Part shown: positions 13,364-25,651 of the stretch, one piece after another
Layout of the letters: the number at the start of each line of letters is the position of its first letter
Position numbering within the stretch: position 1 is the stretch's first letter
From: Paramecium sonneborni
Taxonomy: Eukaryota > Ciliophora > Oligohymenophorea > Peniculida > Parameciidae
DNA length: 64,000 nt
Reading direction: 5' to 3'
NCBI GenBank assembly: GCA_905182985.1
Contig: CAJJDN010000150.1
Coordinates: 1 to 64,000, forward strand
Made by a program: the position numbers and the translations under genes
The notes under the pieces: generated by a model
Databases searched by the model: none
Seen by the model: the letters and a program-made list of their open reading frames with translations, nothing else
Told to the model about the DNA's origin: nothing

Positions 13364-13762
13364 TTGGAAGATATCAAGTTGTAAATAAAAAATAATAATT
13401 GGTTTTTCAGATTCATCATTCAGTTTAATTCAGATCTACATAATATTAATTATAAATAGTGTAAAGGTCAATATTTTTAGTATACATTTTTAATAAAAAA
13501 TATAATAAATGTAAGTTAAGACATCTTTTTTTACAATCATCCGCCTTTTTCATTATTTTATTTTTCATTTGATATGTCAAATAAGATTATTTACCAATTT
13601 TTATATATTAGACACTCTTTTTGTTTAATAAATGCATTTTGCTAATATATATATCTATAGATTTAAATTTACATCACCAAAAATATTCTTTAAGCAGATT
13701 GATGTTTTATAATTAAATATTTTATATTCTAAATTTTAAAAGATAGCATTGATCATTGATTT
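13364..13762. other. Intergenic
   Basis: Upstream of the Myb/SANT-like gene and downstream of the small gene at 13763-14055. It is A+T-rich with no convincing reading frame or RNA gene. Confidence 0.5.
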
Positions 13763-14055
13763 TCATTATTATTTTTTTAATTCATCTATTAGTCGGTTTA
13801 ATTCTTTTATTCTATTTATTGATTTATGGATAAAGTTTAAGTCATCAGCCAATCTAGTTATTGTATGTTAAGCCATATCAAAATTCATTTCAGCACATTT
13901 TCTCAATTATGGAGATTTTTCATTTATTTTACTTACCTCCAATTATGCATGTTAAAGAGTCTATATTCTAATTTTTGAATAACTAATTACATTGAAGTTT
14001 AATTATCAAAGGTCTCTTTTAAATCCTCATCTTTAAAAAATGTAATTGTTTGCAT
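13763..14055 (-). CDS. Small helical protein, possibly KxDL/BLOC-1-related
   Basis: About 85 residues after removal of one intron (~35 bases, GTAAGT...TTGAG) near 13920. The protein begins MQTITFFKDEDLKETFDN and is helical throughout. Its C-terminal part MAQHTITRLADDLNFIHKSINRIKELNRLI has the spacing of KxDL-motif proteins (BORC/BLOC-1 subunits that act on lysosome positioning), although the motif reads ADDL rather than KxDL. The family guess is therefore weak. The stop is two Gln codons (TAATAA) followed by TGA at 13763-13765. Confidence 0.5.
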
Positions 14056-14170
14056 AATAATTTATATTGTTGTATTTTATATTAAATAATTTTCTAATTC
14101 TATATTAAATCCAGTTGTTTTATAAAATTTAGATATATTTTTAAAAAAATCAAATCAAGCTTCAAAAAAA

Positions 14171-14374
14171 ATGGAGATGCCTTTAAAAAATTTTGATGAA
14201 CAAGATACAGAAATTGCTTCATAAAATGCTGAATTAGAAATCAAGCAAATGTTTAAAAATCTCAAGCTTGAAGTTAAGCCATAAAATGGAATAACTAGAA
14301 AATCAATAAAGAAAGTTAAAATGTGCTTAGGCGCTAACTAAATATTATAGAGAAGAAAAGCAATGTAAAATTGA
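14171..14374 (+). CDS. Short basic protein, 67 residues (paralogue of the 28608 gene)
   Basis: An intronless frame, ATG at 14171 and TGA at 14372-14374. The acidic N-terminus (MEMPLKNFDEQDTEIASQ) is followed by a basic helix EIKQMFKNLKLE, a KSIKKVKM stretch and the ending NQILQRRKAMQN. No known family is recognised. The frame at 28608-28817 has the same layout: acidic start, EIK--FK-LK helix, KKIKKFK, N-ILQRR. Conservation between two distant copies is the main evidence that this short frame is a real gene. Confidence 0.6.
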
Positions 14375-15125
14375 ATGTTAAATTATGATTTGATTGTTAA
14401 ATACATTCTTATCTTGTTAAAATATTTAATCATCTTAAGAATTTATTGCTCACAATTTCTTTCCTTTTTTATTCAAAATTTCCATGTTTTTAAAATTTTT
14501 GATATTTTTTTCATATATTAACGATAAAATAGATTTAATCACAAAATGATTTTTATAATAAGTTTGAGTTTAAGGAGAAATAAATTGAGAAATGAAAATG
14601 ACATTTAAAAAAATGTTATATATACTAATGATTTTGCTTATTAATTAAATTAAATTTATTTAATTATTAAAAAATTGATATTAATTGATCTGCAGTTATT
14701 TATAGAGTTATATTTTTATCTTAAATCATTCAAAACAAATTTGTTGATGGTTCTAAAATGTATTGAATTAAGATGAATGATTACAAAATATAAATTATAA
14801 ATTTAGATTTTATAGTTTTTTTGATTCTGCTATAACTTCTTTATATACCCAGCAAATTTTAAACTGATACTATTTTATAGATTTAATTATTATAACAAAA
14901 ACTTTGTGAATTTAGAGGAATCTGAATTTTTGAAATTTAAAAGAAATAAAAATACTTTATTCTCATATAAAGAATATTTATTATTTAGATTATTATATAA
15001 ATCCGAATTAATTTTGAAATTCTATCATGATATAATGATTAGTTAAATAAACTAATATAATTTAATAACAGTTTTTGATAAAATAATTAACAATGATATT
15101 TTATATTTCGTTTTAATATGAATGA
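14375..15125. other. Long intergenic stretch
   Basis: About 750 bases of very A+T-rich sequence between the 3' end of a short gene and the 3' end of the vWA gene. No frame looks like protein and no RNA gene is recognised. It is long for this densely packed genome. Confidence 0.5.
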
Positions 15126-18100
15126 TCATTCAAATGCTTCTTCCATATAAGGAAGGAATTATTTCTACCAAGCTTCTCCTATTTCTGATGGTTACATAGC
15201 GTCCTACAAAATAGCAAAAGCACAATTTTTCTAGAAGTATTCAACAATTTCAATCATTCTTTTCGATTTCTTATCAAGGCAGCAAGCAATTAATTCAAGT
15301 TTTGCTTTTTTCTCTGCTGGTAATTAAGCAAATTATTCCAATGCTTTGGTTGGAAATGAATCTTCACCATCAGTATAGAAAAGTATAAAATGTCTAAATT
15401 TATAAAAAATCTTACTTAGTGAATTAATCAAAATCTTAGATGGCTACAATTTTTTGATAAGCTAATTAAAATGCTTTCTCAAAGCTAGTACCTCCTCCAT
15501 TACAAACAATCAAATTTTTTTGAGATTCAGCATTTGGAATCTAAAAATCTACTACACATCTTGCATCACTGTTAAAGATAATTATAGTAACTTTTGTATT
15601 CTTTGTTTTTTCTATTAAGTCTAAAAATTATAACAATCCCTTTTATGCTTCAGTAAATCCTTACATAGATATAGAATCATCTAACAAAATAATATAATGA
15701 TAAGTTTTTTTCTTATAGTAAAAAATTCTATCTCGACTACCAATTAAATTGTATTTTATTTCTTGTAAATGTTTTTCAATTTTGAAATCTTGAACTTTTA
15801 ATAATTAAATTTTATCAATTTGATCTTTTATTTCATTCATCATTCCTATGATAAAGTCAAATAATAGGTTAATTTTTTTGATTTTTAGGAAATGACAATA
15901 AAATATCAATTTTAATTAGATCATTAGCATTTTCTAATACACTCTTATATTAATCCTTAATATTATCTAAATCTGATTTTACTAAAGATCCAACTAAACA
16001 TTTCATAATAATCTAGTATAGAATACTTGAAGCATCATTTGAATTATCCATTTTTAAAAAATACTCACAAGCATTTTAATTTTCGGAAACTTATTAAGAA
16101 ATCAATGTTAGCTTATTAAGAATCTAATTTAAATCCTTACTCAAATTTTCTTAGAATTTCTCAATAGATGATTTAGTATATTAATTTCTAAGATCCTTTA
16201 CTCTTTGATTGACAAATTCTTCAATAAATTTTGTTTAAAAGTTTACATATTAAAAAATTTCTGCAATGTTATTCTCATTATATAATACATCTTTTTAATT
16301 TAATAATTTATTGTCAAGTTCATTTATTAAATAGGAATTTGTCATTTTAGGATCTTTCTTCAAATTTACCAATTCATCTTTAGTAATTTTGGAAATATTA
16401 GTTTAATTTTATTTTATCAATGTATTAATAATGATATTAGCATTTACTTTTCCATTTAAATTTGATTGTTAATTTATATTTTATTTTATTTTTGTAGAAA
16501 ATTATTCAAATTGTTCTATTTCCATTTTACAAAGTAGTTCATTTTGTATTTTAAATTTAGATTAATATGTTAGATAACATTAAATTGTCCAAATAATGAA
16601 TATTACAAAATCATATATAACTTTTTATCCTTAATCACTTAAAATTACTCCATAATTAGAAAAGCAAATATTATATTCTCTTATTTTAATTTTTATTCTA
16701 TCCATTATAATATTTATCATACCTAAATCCAATTAATTATCATTAGAAGAATATTCTAATAAAATTATTTCATGAATTTAAGAGTAAATTTTTTTCCATC
16801 GATATTATTTTTAATCATTCATTAACTAAGTGATTTTACTTTAGATTTATTTCTGAAATTCAACCAAATTTTGTTTATTTTTTTAACAATCTATTAAAAA
16901 GTTGAAAATGAGTGAATTTGTTTCATCTTCATTGTTGTTAACTTCGAGATCTCCATTCAAGATTTATTTTTTATTTATAATTATTTACTTTTTTTCATTA
17001 AATTCAACCAGAGTCTATTCATAATTGAATGCTTTGATTATTTCTGTTTTAAGATCTTTGCTTTAACAGATTAAATTACTAAATTCACTAGCAATATTTA
17101 AATTTTCATTTCTTATAGAAATCTCCTTGTATTAACAATAATCATATAGATTTTTCTCTTTTTTCACTAGAACCAAATCTTTTAATTCCTCCAACTTATT
17201 GTTATCAAAATAATAACCAAAAATATTAAAGTATTCTAAAAATTATAAAATAGGTTCTTTTTTCCTGGATGTCTTACAAAAGTTCTGCAAATCATCAGCT
17301 GCAGTTGTTTTCAAGTAATTTTCCAAATCTGTATTTGCTATCCATTTTAATTCTATTTCGTAATTATAAAATTAAATAATAGGTAAAATCTACTAAATTT
17401 TCAAACAACTTTCTATTTTTTTTTTAAATTCTTTATTGAAATTCTTCTCAAAGATAAATCCCTCTTTTTAATCATCTTTCTACTGATCTTTCTTCTCATC
17501 TTTTGACTCATCCTTTTATTCATTTTTTTTCTCATCTTTCTACTCAATTTTTTACTCATTTTTCTACACATCTTTCTGCTCAATTTTTTCCTCAACTTTT
17601 TACTCATTTTTCTATTCACTTTTCTGCTCATCTTTTTACTCATCTTTCTATCCACCTTTCTACTCATTTTTCTACTCATCATTCAGTATTAATTCAAAAC
17701 AGTTAATTTAATTCAAATAATCAAATAGTGTATCAAAAAATTAAATTGAATCATCTTCTTTAGGATCCTTCATATTTAAGCTATTTAAAAATTTTTATAT
17801 TTTCTCCTATTGCTCTTGCTGATTTAATTATACATTAAATTTTTCAAATTTTTTACAAATTTTTTGAAATTTATTTTCACAGAGTGTCTTGAACTCATTC
17901 TTTAATTTTTATTCATTTTCTTTTGTGATATTGATCCAAAGTTCATCAAACTTCTGTTTAAGTTTTTAAATTTCCTATTGATATAAGTCTAATTTTGTTT
18001 AGTCTTACTCTATATCATTAGCAGCTTCATCAAATTCTAAAATTTGTGTTTCATTTTTCATCATATCTTCTAACAAGAGGGATTACAAATCTGATATTAT

Positions 18101-18259
18101 CTATTCCATTTATTTCTAAGCTTAGGTTTTATCTTCAAAATTCAGTTTATCAAGAATATGATTCATCATTTCTTCCATATTACTCTCTAGTTTCTCAACT
18201 TATTTTTTATCTTCAGTGTTTGTATTCTGATCTTTGTCTTATATGTTATCTTATTACAT
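15126..18259 (-). CDS. Coiled-coil protein with C-terminal von Willebrand factor A domain (apparent frameshift)
   Basis: About 1,035 residues. The first ~800 are coiled-coil, rich in Asn, Lys, Glu and Gln. The last ~180 form a von Willebrand A domain. The MIDAS metal site is intact: LLDDSISM (DxSxS), the threonine in NGGGTSFEKAF, and the aspartate in FYTDGED. Such domains bind protein ligands or act in assembly. The start ATG at 18257-18259 opens an Asp/Asn/Gln-rich helix. A 22-base intron (GTAAGA...TTTAG) near 15420 splits the vWA domain. At about 15850-15890 the coiled-coil frame meets a TGA, and the vWA frame begins one frame over, with no usable intron. A run of seven A/T sits there, so either a sequencing indel or a real disabling mutation is possible. 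Confidence 0.72.
17470..17690 (-). repeat. Tetrapeptide (12-bp) repeat tract coding Gln/Lys/Asp/Glu
   Basis: About 18 degenerate copies of a four-residue unit of the form Q-K-[D/N/S/V/I]-E inside the vWA protein, near its residues 200-270. On the + strand the unit looks like CTCATCTTTCTA. The tract forms a highly charged helix or spacer. It also produces long meaningless open frames on both strands. Confidence 0.85.
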
Positions 18260-20183
18260 TATTATTATTATAAGATATAGAGTTAGAATTGCTTAACTAG
18301 AGGCAGAATTCTATTAAAAATATGTCTTAGAAATACAAATTTCTACCAATAAAATAGTATTAGAAAATGAAATCAAAGTATATAATTAAATGTCAAATTC
18401 ACAAATGGAGAGACAATAAGTGGCTTGGTAAAGTTGAAAAATGAATTAAAGAGATCCTTATTAATTGAATTAAAAAAATAGTAGACTAAACAATTTACAT
18501 TTTTGCTTATTCAAAGGTAATTATTCATCAATTAAAAAAGATTTTCTTCCTTTTTGAATATAGATTACATTCAATATAAGGTTCTAATGATCTATCTATA
18601 TATATTGATGATTATCTTAAAATACCCTGAAGGAGGTTAAATAAAAAAAAAAAAATTGGATTTGACAAAATTGAAATTGATTCATAATTATGATTTCAGA
18701 ATTTGATTAGGATAACCTCTAATCCATAATTATGGTGTTTAAAAAGATAAATTTGTTGAAATGTCAATTATCAATATTAGGAAAATATATAAGATTAGAT
18801 TTTACTTGATAGAAATTATATTGATTTATATAAATTAAATAATTTAGAGTAAATAAATAATATTTTGTTTTTAAAAAATAATAAATTAATCAAATAAATA
18901 TTTGGATAAACACTATGAAGCTAATTTGATCTCTTTAATTATTTATCTTAGTTCTCTGATTGAATAACAATTCCTTTTATTTTTTTTTAATTTAATCTCA
19001 TATTGTACTTTTCCCCTTATAATTATTAAAAAAGACATCTATTTGAATGATAGTACTAATTAAATGAGCTTTTATCTATTTGAATTACTGATTTATTGTA
19101 TAATTTTTATCGATGATTGATATTATTTCAATATTCATTATTAGAATTATTTTCTATTAATAAGAGAATTATAGATTTTTATATTAATTCTAATATAGTT
19201 TTAAGACCTAGATCATTGTCTAATGTAGTATTAATAAGCAATTCATAATTAACATTTTAGTTTATCTAATTTCCAAGCTTAATTTTTATTCTATAAAATT
19301 TTTTATTGCTTAAAGTTTTCTAAAGTTCCTGATCTTTTATCCATTTGGGTTTTAAATTAATAAAGTCAACATAAAAACTTTGAATTTCTTATAAAATATA
19401 AGATTCTATAAAAATTTATTTTTTCTTTAATATAATTTCAATATAATATAAATTTTATTTTTTTAAATTTAAATTGTTTGTTTGAGGGAATTGGGCAAAT
19501 CAATTATCAATAAGCTAATTCTTTTGAATCAACTAATAAATGGAATATAATTTTTAAAGCTTCCCATTTGAAATTTTTTTTTAAATATTAGATTTTCTCT
19601 AATAATATCAATTGTTAGTATTTTTTGAAATGAATAAATAATTGATCTTTATATAAGGGATGAACAAACTTAAAAAAAAATATACTAAATTTTTTAGTTT
19701 ATAAAGCAAAATATTTTCTCAAAATATAATAAACTTTATACAAATAATGTTTGAGAAATATACTTTATACAAATAATGTTTGAGAATTAAGAAGTGACAA
19801 ATCAAAATATAAAATACATTAAGTTGAATGAGAGAGATGAAGAATATAAAAATTTGAGTTATATAAAAAAATGGATTATATTTTGAGTTCTGATGAATAT
19901 GATGACGAAGTTATTTGAATAGTATTAGTTTAAGAATATGAGTGAATTAATGATGAAATATGAATATATAATTTATAGTACGATTAGATTGAATGGAAAT
20001 ATGATAAATACTTTTAAATTTGGTTTATAACATTATAAATTGTCTGCATAAAAATAATTGTTAATACGAAATATTATAAAAAGTACACGTCAGATTTAAA
20101 TCAGATACGTACGAATATTACAACAATATTGTGCCTTTGTATACCTGAGATATTGTATTTAAAAAATCGATATATAATAAATA
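18260..20183. other. Long gene-poor stretch with possible decayed coding remnants
   Basis: No intact gene is seen across 1.9 kb. On the minus strand from about 19760 to 18770 several stretches read as protein, for example KPKWIKDQELQKTLSNKK and NFKWEALKIIFHLLVDSK. They are split by in-frame TGA codons (one at 19128-19130) and frame changes, and no start codon fits. This could be a decayed gene, but A+T-rich noise cannot be excluded. A short tandem repeat lies at 19733-19786. Confidence 0.35.
19733..19786. repeat. Tandem direct repeat, two copies of 25 bp
   Basis: ACTTTATACAAATAATGTTTGAGAA occurs at 19733-19757 and again, identical, at 19762-19786, separated by ATAT (29-base period). It lies in the gene-poor stretch upstream of the choline kinase gene. 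Confidence 0.9.
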
Positions 20184-21442
20184 ATGAACTCTAGAAGCAC
20201 ACATTTAACCGAATATGCAATAAAAGAAATCATCTCAGAGAAGTTTACTTCATGGAATTCAATCAGCCCTTCAAATATCAGCATAAGTAGATTGACAGGG
20301 TTAACAAATATCACTTATAAAGCATAAGCAATGATAGACACCACTCCTTAAACAATTTTATTTAGAGAGTAATGAGTTTTATGATTTAAAATTAGATTTG
20401 GGAATGCTGAAGGATTTGTGGATTCTTAATAAGAGAGAATAGTTTTTAAAACTATTTCTGATATGGATCTTGGGCCTTAATTATTAGAATGTGGTAATAG
20501 TTGGAGAATGGAGGAATTTGTAAAAGATGGTGTACATCCTAACAATGAGAAAATGGCTGATTCTGATTTCTAATTTAAGTCTATGGGAGTGTTATAGAAA
20601 TTCCATTAGATGGAGATTCCAATAGTTAATAATGGTGAATCTATGATTCTAAAGAAGACTATATCTGAAGAAATGAAAGCAAATGTTATGAAGAAAATAG
20701 AAAAACGAGAATTATATACAGATGTAGAACTTAAATAATTAGAATGCATTGAGAATTTCTTAAATGATGAAGAAGAATTCAATTATTTAAATGAAATGAC
20801 TATTAGAGAGAATCATGAAGAGGTATTTTTATTAACAATAATTTATAGTTAAAATTCTGCCATAATGATTTGAATTAATTAAATATTTTTAATACATCTA
20901 AGAAGGATAAGGAAATTATCTTTATAGATTATGAATATTGTTCATATAATTATCCCTCTTATGATATTGCTAATTTCTTGAATGAATCTACTATTAATTA
21001 TTAACATGAAGATGAGCCTTATTATGTTCTAGTAGAAGACAACTTTAATACATCTCCAATATAAGCACATTTTCTTGCATTAAGTTACATTCTTAATAAG
21101 GAATGTACTTAGATTGAAATCAATCAGATTTAGAGATTAATTAGTGAAAAAACCAACAAAAATAAAGATGAATTGAAAAACTTTATTGGATTAGTTAAAT
21201 AAATTTTAGAATTAAGGTTAAGTGAATAAGAAATAATTGATTTATTTAAAGAGATTTCTTATTTGAAAAGAAGAATAAGAAGATTATAAATAATATCAAA
21301 TTTAAATTGGGTTTGGTGGAGTGTTCTTTTGGCTCATGAAAAGAATTCTCTCAATTTTGAATATATAGATTATGGTTTCTTAAGATTTAAGATGCTTGAG
21401 AAATTATTAGAATTAGAGAAAGCAAGAAAAAATACTAAATGA
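20184..21442 (+). CDS. Choline/ethanolamine kinase
   Basis: Catalyses ATP-dependent phosphorylation of choline or ethanolamine, the first step of the Kennedy pathway to phosphatidylcholine/phosphatidylethanolamine. The N-terminal lobe has LTGLTNITYKAQ (phosphate-binding loop region) and VFKTISDMDLGPQLLECG. The C-terminal lobe has the catalytic Brenner motif HNDLNQLNI, then IDYEYCSYNYPSYDIANFLNE, the second signature with its metal-binding aspartate region. Two introns: GTAATG...AATTAG near 20369 (27 bases) and GTATTT...TATAG at about 20823 (26 bases, just before the Brenner motif). About 400 residues, normal for the family. The ATG at 20184 is preferred, although the upstream frame is also open. 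Choline and ethanolamine specificity cannot be separated by eye. Confidence 0.92.
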
Positions 21443-21507
21443 TTTTACTTTTGTTAATATTTGTTTTATAGAGTTTTAATTGTAAATTTTATTAAAAATT
21501 ATATTTA

Positions 21508-22942
21508 ATGTAAACAATTGAAAAGGAAGAAGTAAAATTATAAATTTCTAAAAGAGATTCCATATTTCAAATTTTGTTAGAAACTGGGTGGTGTTAAAAT
21601 GAAGGATATTTATATATCACCCACAAAGGCAGCAACATTTCTTCATTTAATTAATAATGTAAGTTTCTTATTTGTAATAATTAAATAGAAATGTCCTAAA
21701 TAAACAGCAATTCAATTTGCTTAAAGAAGATTATGTAAATGGGATACAACTACAAAATTAGATGGCCCTAGTACATGTCGTATTTTAAAACCAAAAGATA
21801 ATAAAGATGTAATTGTTAAAGTTTATTAAACTAATTAGAAAAGAATCAATGGATGGTAAAATATTGGTATGGAAATGTATTATGATAATAAATCAACTAT
21901 AGCTGATAAAAATTAATTATAATTAGATTTTGATAATGATGCAATTTAAAAGTAGATAGAAAAAAATGAGATGAAATTAAAGAATGATTTTAAAAATAAA
22001 ATAGCTCATTTGTAATAATTTTATAGAGATTTAAATCAAAAATATTGTTTTAATTCAAACGATCCTGATTTCAAATATAAAATAAGGAAAGCTAAATTAG
22101 ATTTAATAAATAGTAGAAATTCACCAATCAAATATTTTAAGGAAAAAGGTATGAAATACATTGAAATTTATAATGAATTAAATAAAAAGAATATAAATGA
22201 CACAAGTGATGGTCTTTTTAAACGTTTACGTGTATTTAATTAAATGAGAACTGATTAATACAGAATAAAAGAAAAATCAATGGGTGAAATTTATAGATAA
22301 AAATAAGAAAATTATAGTCCTATTCATAAAGAACTACAACATGATATAAATATTTATGAAAATATGGAAGAATAAAGTGAATAGATGTTAAAGATAATAG
22401 ATTAGAGCAATGAATTTTCAATGAAACTTAGAAAAAATGAATAAAAACCTGGAGTTTCTTAGAAAGCAATAGTATTTGCTGAAGATTTTAATAGAGCAAA
22501 ATATCTATTCAATTTAACAAAAAAGAATCAGACATAAAAAATGTTTGAGATCCCAGAAATTCCATAATTAGTAATACCATAGAGTAGTTCATCAATAAGA
22601 TTGAAGAAGAATTTATCATCTCCTGTAAGTTTAGATGAACAATTTGATAGTTGTTTAAATTAATATGCTCATGAAGTATTGGAATATTAATAAGAAATAT
22701 AAGATAAGGAGATCTCAACTGATAACATTGAAAAGTTATTATAAGAGAAGGAAAGTTTAAGATGTAATTAATTGAGAAAAGTGTCAAAAACATATCATTC
22801 TCCTTAACCTAGTATTCGTTTAGATTCTAGTAAATAAATGAGGAATTAACATATGTCTTCAAGAGAAAGAGATTCCACTAAAGCTGGTAATTCTTCTCAT
22901 TTAAAATCAAGAACATATGCTGTAAGTCCTTTTTATAAATGA
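21508..22942 (+). CDS. Unrecognised Asn/Lys/Gln-rich protein, ~465 residues
   Basis: A long, well-kept frame with one ~30-base intron near 21660. It starts MQTIEKEEVKLQISKRDS and has a globular-looking opening (FQILLETGWCQNEGYLYITHKG), then a central helical region (EKNEMKLKNDFKNKIAHLQQFY) and a Ser-rich tail ending SHLKSRTYAVSPFYK. No domain is recognised. It follows choline kinase after 65 bases on the same strand and precedes another unrecognised gene by 100 bases. The stop TGA at 22940-22942 is followed by two more in-frame TGA codons. Confidence 0.75.
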
Positions 22943-23043
22943 TGATGATGTGATATTATATTTCTACTTTCAATAATTCAAATTATTATAATGATTATTT
23001 AACAATATCTACTTTTGCATCAAGGTACTTATGTAATATTATA

Positions 23044-25622
23044 ATGTAATAAAGAGCACGTTCTCTAATTGCAAGACAATATTACAAAAATAAATATGGT
23101 CCATAATTGATTGAAGATGATAATGTATTGGATGTATAAATAGGAGATGATAATACGTATAGATAGAAATTATAATATATTTTTAGGTTATAAGCAAGAT
23201 AAGGTTTAGTAATTACTATAAATTCAGATGATGAATAACCTAAATAAAAACCATCTTTACCAAACCTTTCAGAAACAGTTGTTAAAAAATAAGAATGTGC
23301 ATTATAAAAATTTGAAGACCGAAACAGCACTTCATAATTATAACTTACTCTACAATAGTAATTATAAACACAAACTGATATTTACAAATCATAGCAAGTA
23401 AGTAGTAATCTTGATAGTATATCATAATTGTAAAAGTCACTTTCCTAAATTAAAATATAATAACCATAGAGTATTAGTAATCCACCAGTGTTTTAACCAC
23501 CTTAAAAAATACCTTAAATTAAATAATAACAATAATAATAATAATAATCTAAATAACCACTTACTAAAGGAATTGGTGATTAAAACTAAAAAAATAATGA
23601 AAAACCAAAATAAAGAGTTATTTCAATTCCTGATTAGATATAAACTAAAATGAATATAGAATCTGATGAAGAAGAAATATAAATAAATAAGATGCCTAGA
23701 AAATAAATTAGAACTAATGAAGATGAAACTCTACCTTCAATTCATTTTAAAAAGAAATAAGACTTCTTTTCTTAATTGAAATAGAAAGTATTTATTATTA
23801 TTAATTATAATCATAGATAACATAACCATTAGATGAAAATACTGCATTATAAATATAATACAAATATAAATAAAGAGATGATTATTCTCCAGAATTAGAA
23901 TAGCCATAAAATGTTGCACCTGTTTCTTATTAAGATTTCATAGCAATGAAAAATAGAGAGATTAATGCTGCTAAATAAAGAAAATAAGATGAAGAATATA
24001 GAAAATAATTAATTTAATAAAAAAAATAAGAAAAAGTAGCTCCAGAAAAATTAAGAGAAGGAGAGACATTACAATAATATTAATAGAGAATGATAGAATA
24101 TTTACAAAAATAAAATAAATATAAGAATAAAAAGAAGTATAAGAGAGGAACTGATTTAGATAATAAAAAAACAGCAGAAGAAAAGTAAAAGATTAGTGAA
24201 TTAATGAAAATGATTGATCCTAATTTTTAATAAGAAGATATAGAAGAAAGACCAATTAAACCAGATTTATTAAATTATGATGTTCTATTAAAAAATGGAT
24301 TAGTATTAAAATAAGCCTTTGTAAAACCACCAGAACCAGATATTAATCCTATGCTTAATGTTTATAAAAGAGGAAGATATGCAACTGAATTTATTTTTAG
24401 TGGTGGAATTGATTTAGATGATGGTCCTTATGGATAATAAACAAGAAAAAAACCTAAAAAATTACCATTTCCTAAACATAGACTTAGTTTATCTCCATGG
24501 GAATATTATGGTGTAGGACCTGAAGAATATTTTGCAACTAGAAATCCTAATTTTGAATTCAAATAAAAATATGTTCCTGTTAAAGATTATTATAATGAAA
24601 TGCCAAGACCTAAATAAAATCCTAAATATTTTAGTTATGATGTTGATTAATTACTAGCTAAAAGATATTAATCTATTCATTTAGAATATTAATATCAAAC
24701 TTCATTTATTGGATATAAATAAAGACATTGGACACCTGTATCTCATTTAAAAGCTGTTTGTCCTAATTTAGTATTAGAATATGAAAAATATGAAAGAGAT
24801 AGATTATTTTGTTATATTGTATGTGCTAAAGTTTCGAAATATTAACTTATTGAAACTGTTGGAATCCTTACTTCTAAATATACTAAAAATAAAATTGAAA
24901 ATTTAGTTATGACTTATTGGAAGGGAGATTCTAAAGGAGAAAAAAAAACTATTTCTAATTTAGAAAAATAAATACCTTAAGAATAAATTAAATAAACTGA
25001 TGAAATGGAACTTTTTAAAGATGATGAAGATGACGAAAATGAAAAGAAAAAAAAAATTAGTAAAGAATAAAGACATTTAGAAGATGAATGGGATCCAACT
25101 AAAGATGAAGCTACTGAAAGAGGTAGAAGAAATAAATTAAGAAAAGAAAAATTTTAAAGAATTGCAGAAGAATTAAAATTAAAATAATAAATTTAACCAG
25201 AAAAAAATTAAAAAAAATAGAAAAAAAATAATGATAATGATGATAATAATAATAATAATATAGAAGTAGAAAATTAACCAAATGAATCTAAAAAATAATA
25301 AAAAAAATAAAAAAGAAATAAAAAAAAGAAATAAGAATAATCTAAATAATAAATTGAATAAGAAGCAAATTAATTTGAATAATAATTTTAAAAAGAATAA
25401 TAAAATGATAATGAAGTACCTTCAAAATAAGAAAGTGAGGAATAAGTATTTTATGATAATGAAGATCTAGTTTTTAAAGCCAAAATGATTGAATTAAATT
25501 AAAAAAGATTCAATTTCACTGGAACAGATGTAGATCTATAAGAAAGCATGAAATTAGTTTTTCCAAGCAATCAATAATAAAAATTAGATCCTGAAAGATA
25601 TAAATAATTTATGTAGAAATGA
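23044..25622 (+). CDS. Unrecognised protein with poly-Asn/Gln tracts, ~850 residues
   Basis: The start at 23044 (MQQRARSLIARQYYKNKYG) leads into an Asp/Gln-rich N-terminus with a Gln run near residue 165, written with TAA and CAA. One 29-base intron near 23791 (GTATTT...CATAG) keeps the frame. A well-ordered central block (about residues 400-600) contains RGRYATEFIFSGGIDLDDG, HRLSLSPWEYYGVGPEEYF and IGYKQRHWTPVSHLKAVCPN, which suggests a conserved globular domain I cannot name. The C-terminus is a long Lys/Asn/Gln/Glu tract followed by the ordered end FNFTGTDVDLQESMKLVFPS. It ends 29 bases from the convergent PWWP gene. Confidence 0.8.
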
Positions 25623-25651
25623 ATTATCTAAATATCAAATTCAATTTAAAA

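Noticed and set aside
17503..17706. A + strand open frame of Thr/His/Phe repeats, and a second minus-strand frame (17413-17682) of Met/Lys/Ser repeats
   Set aside because: Both are other-frame readings of the 12-base repeat in the vWA gene.
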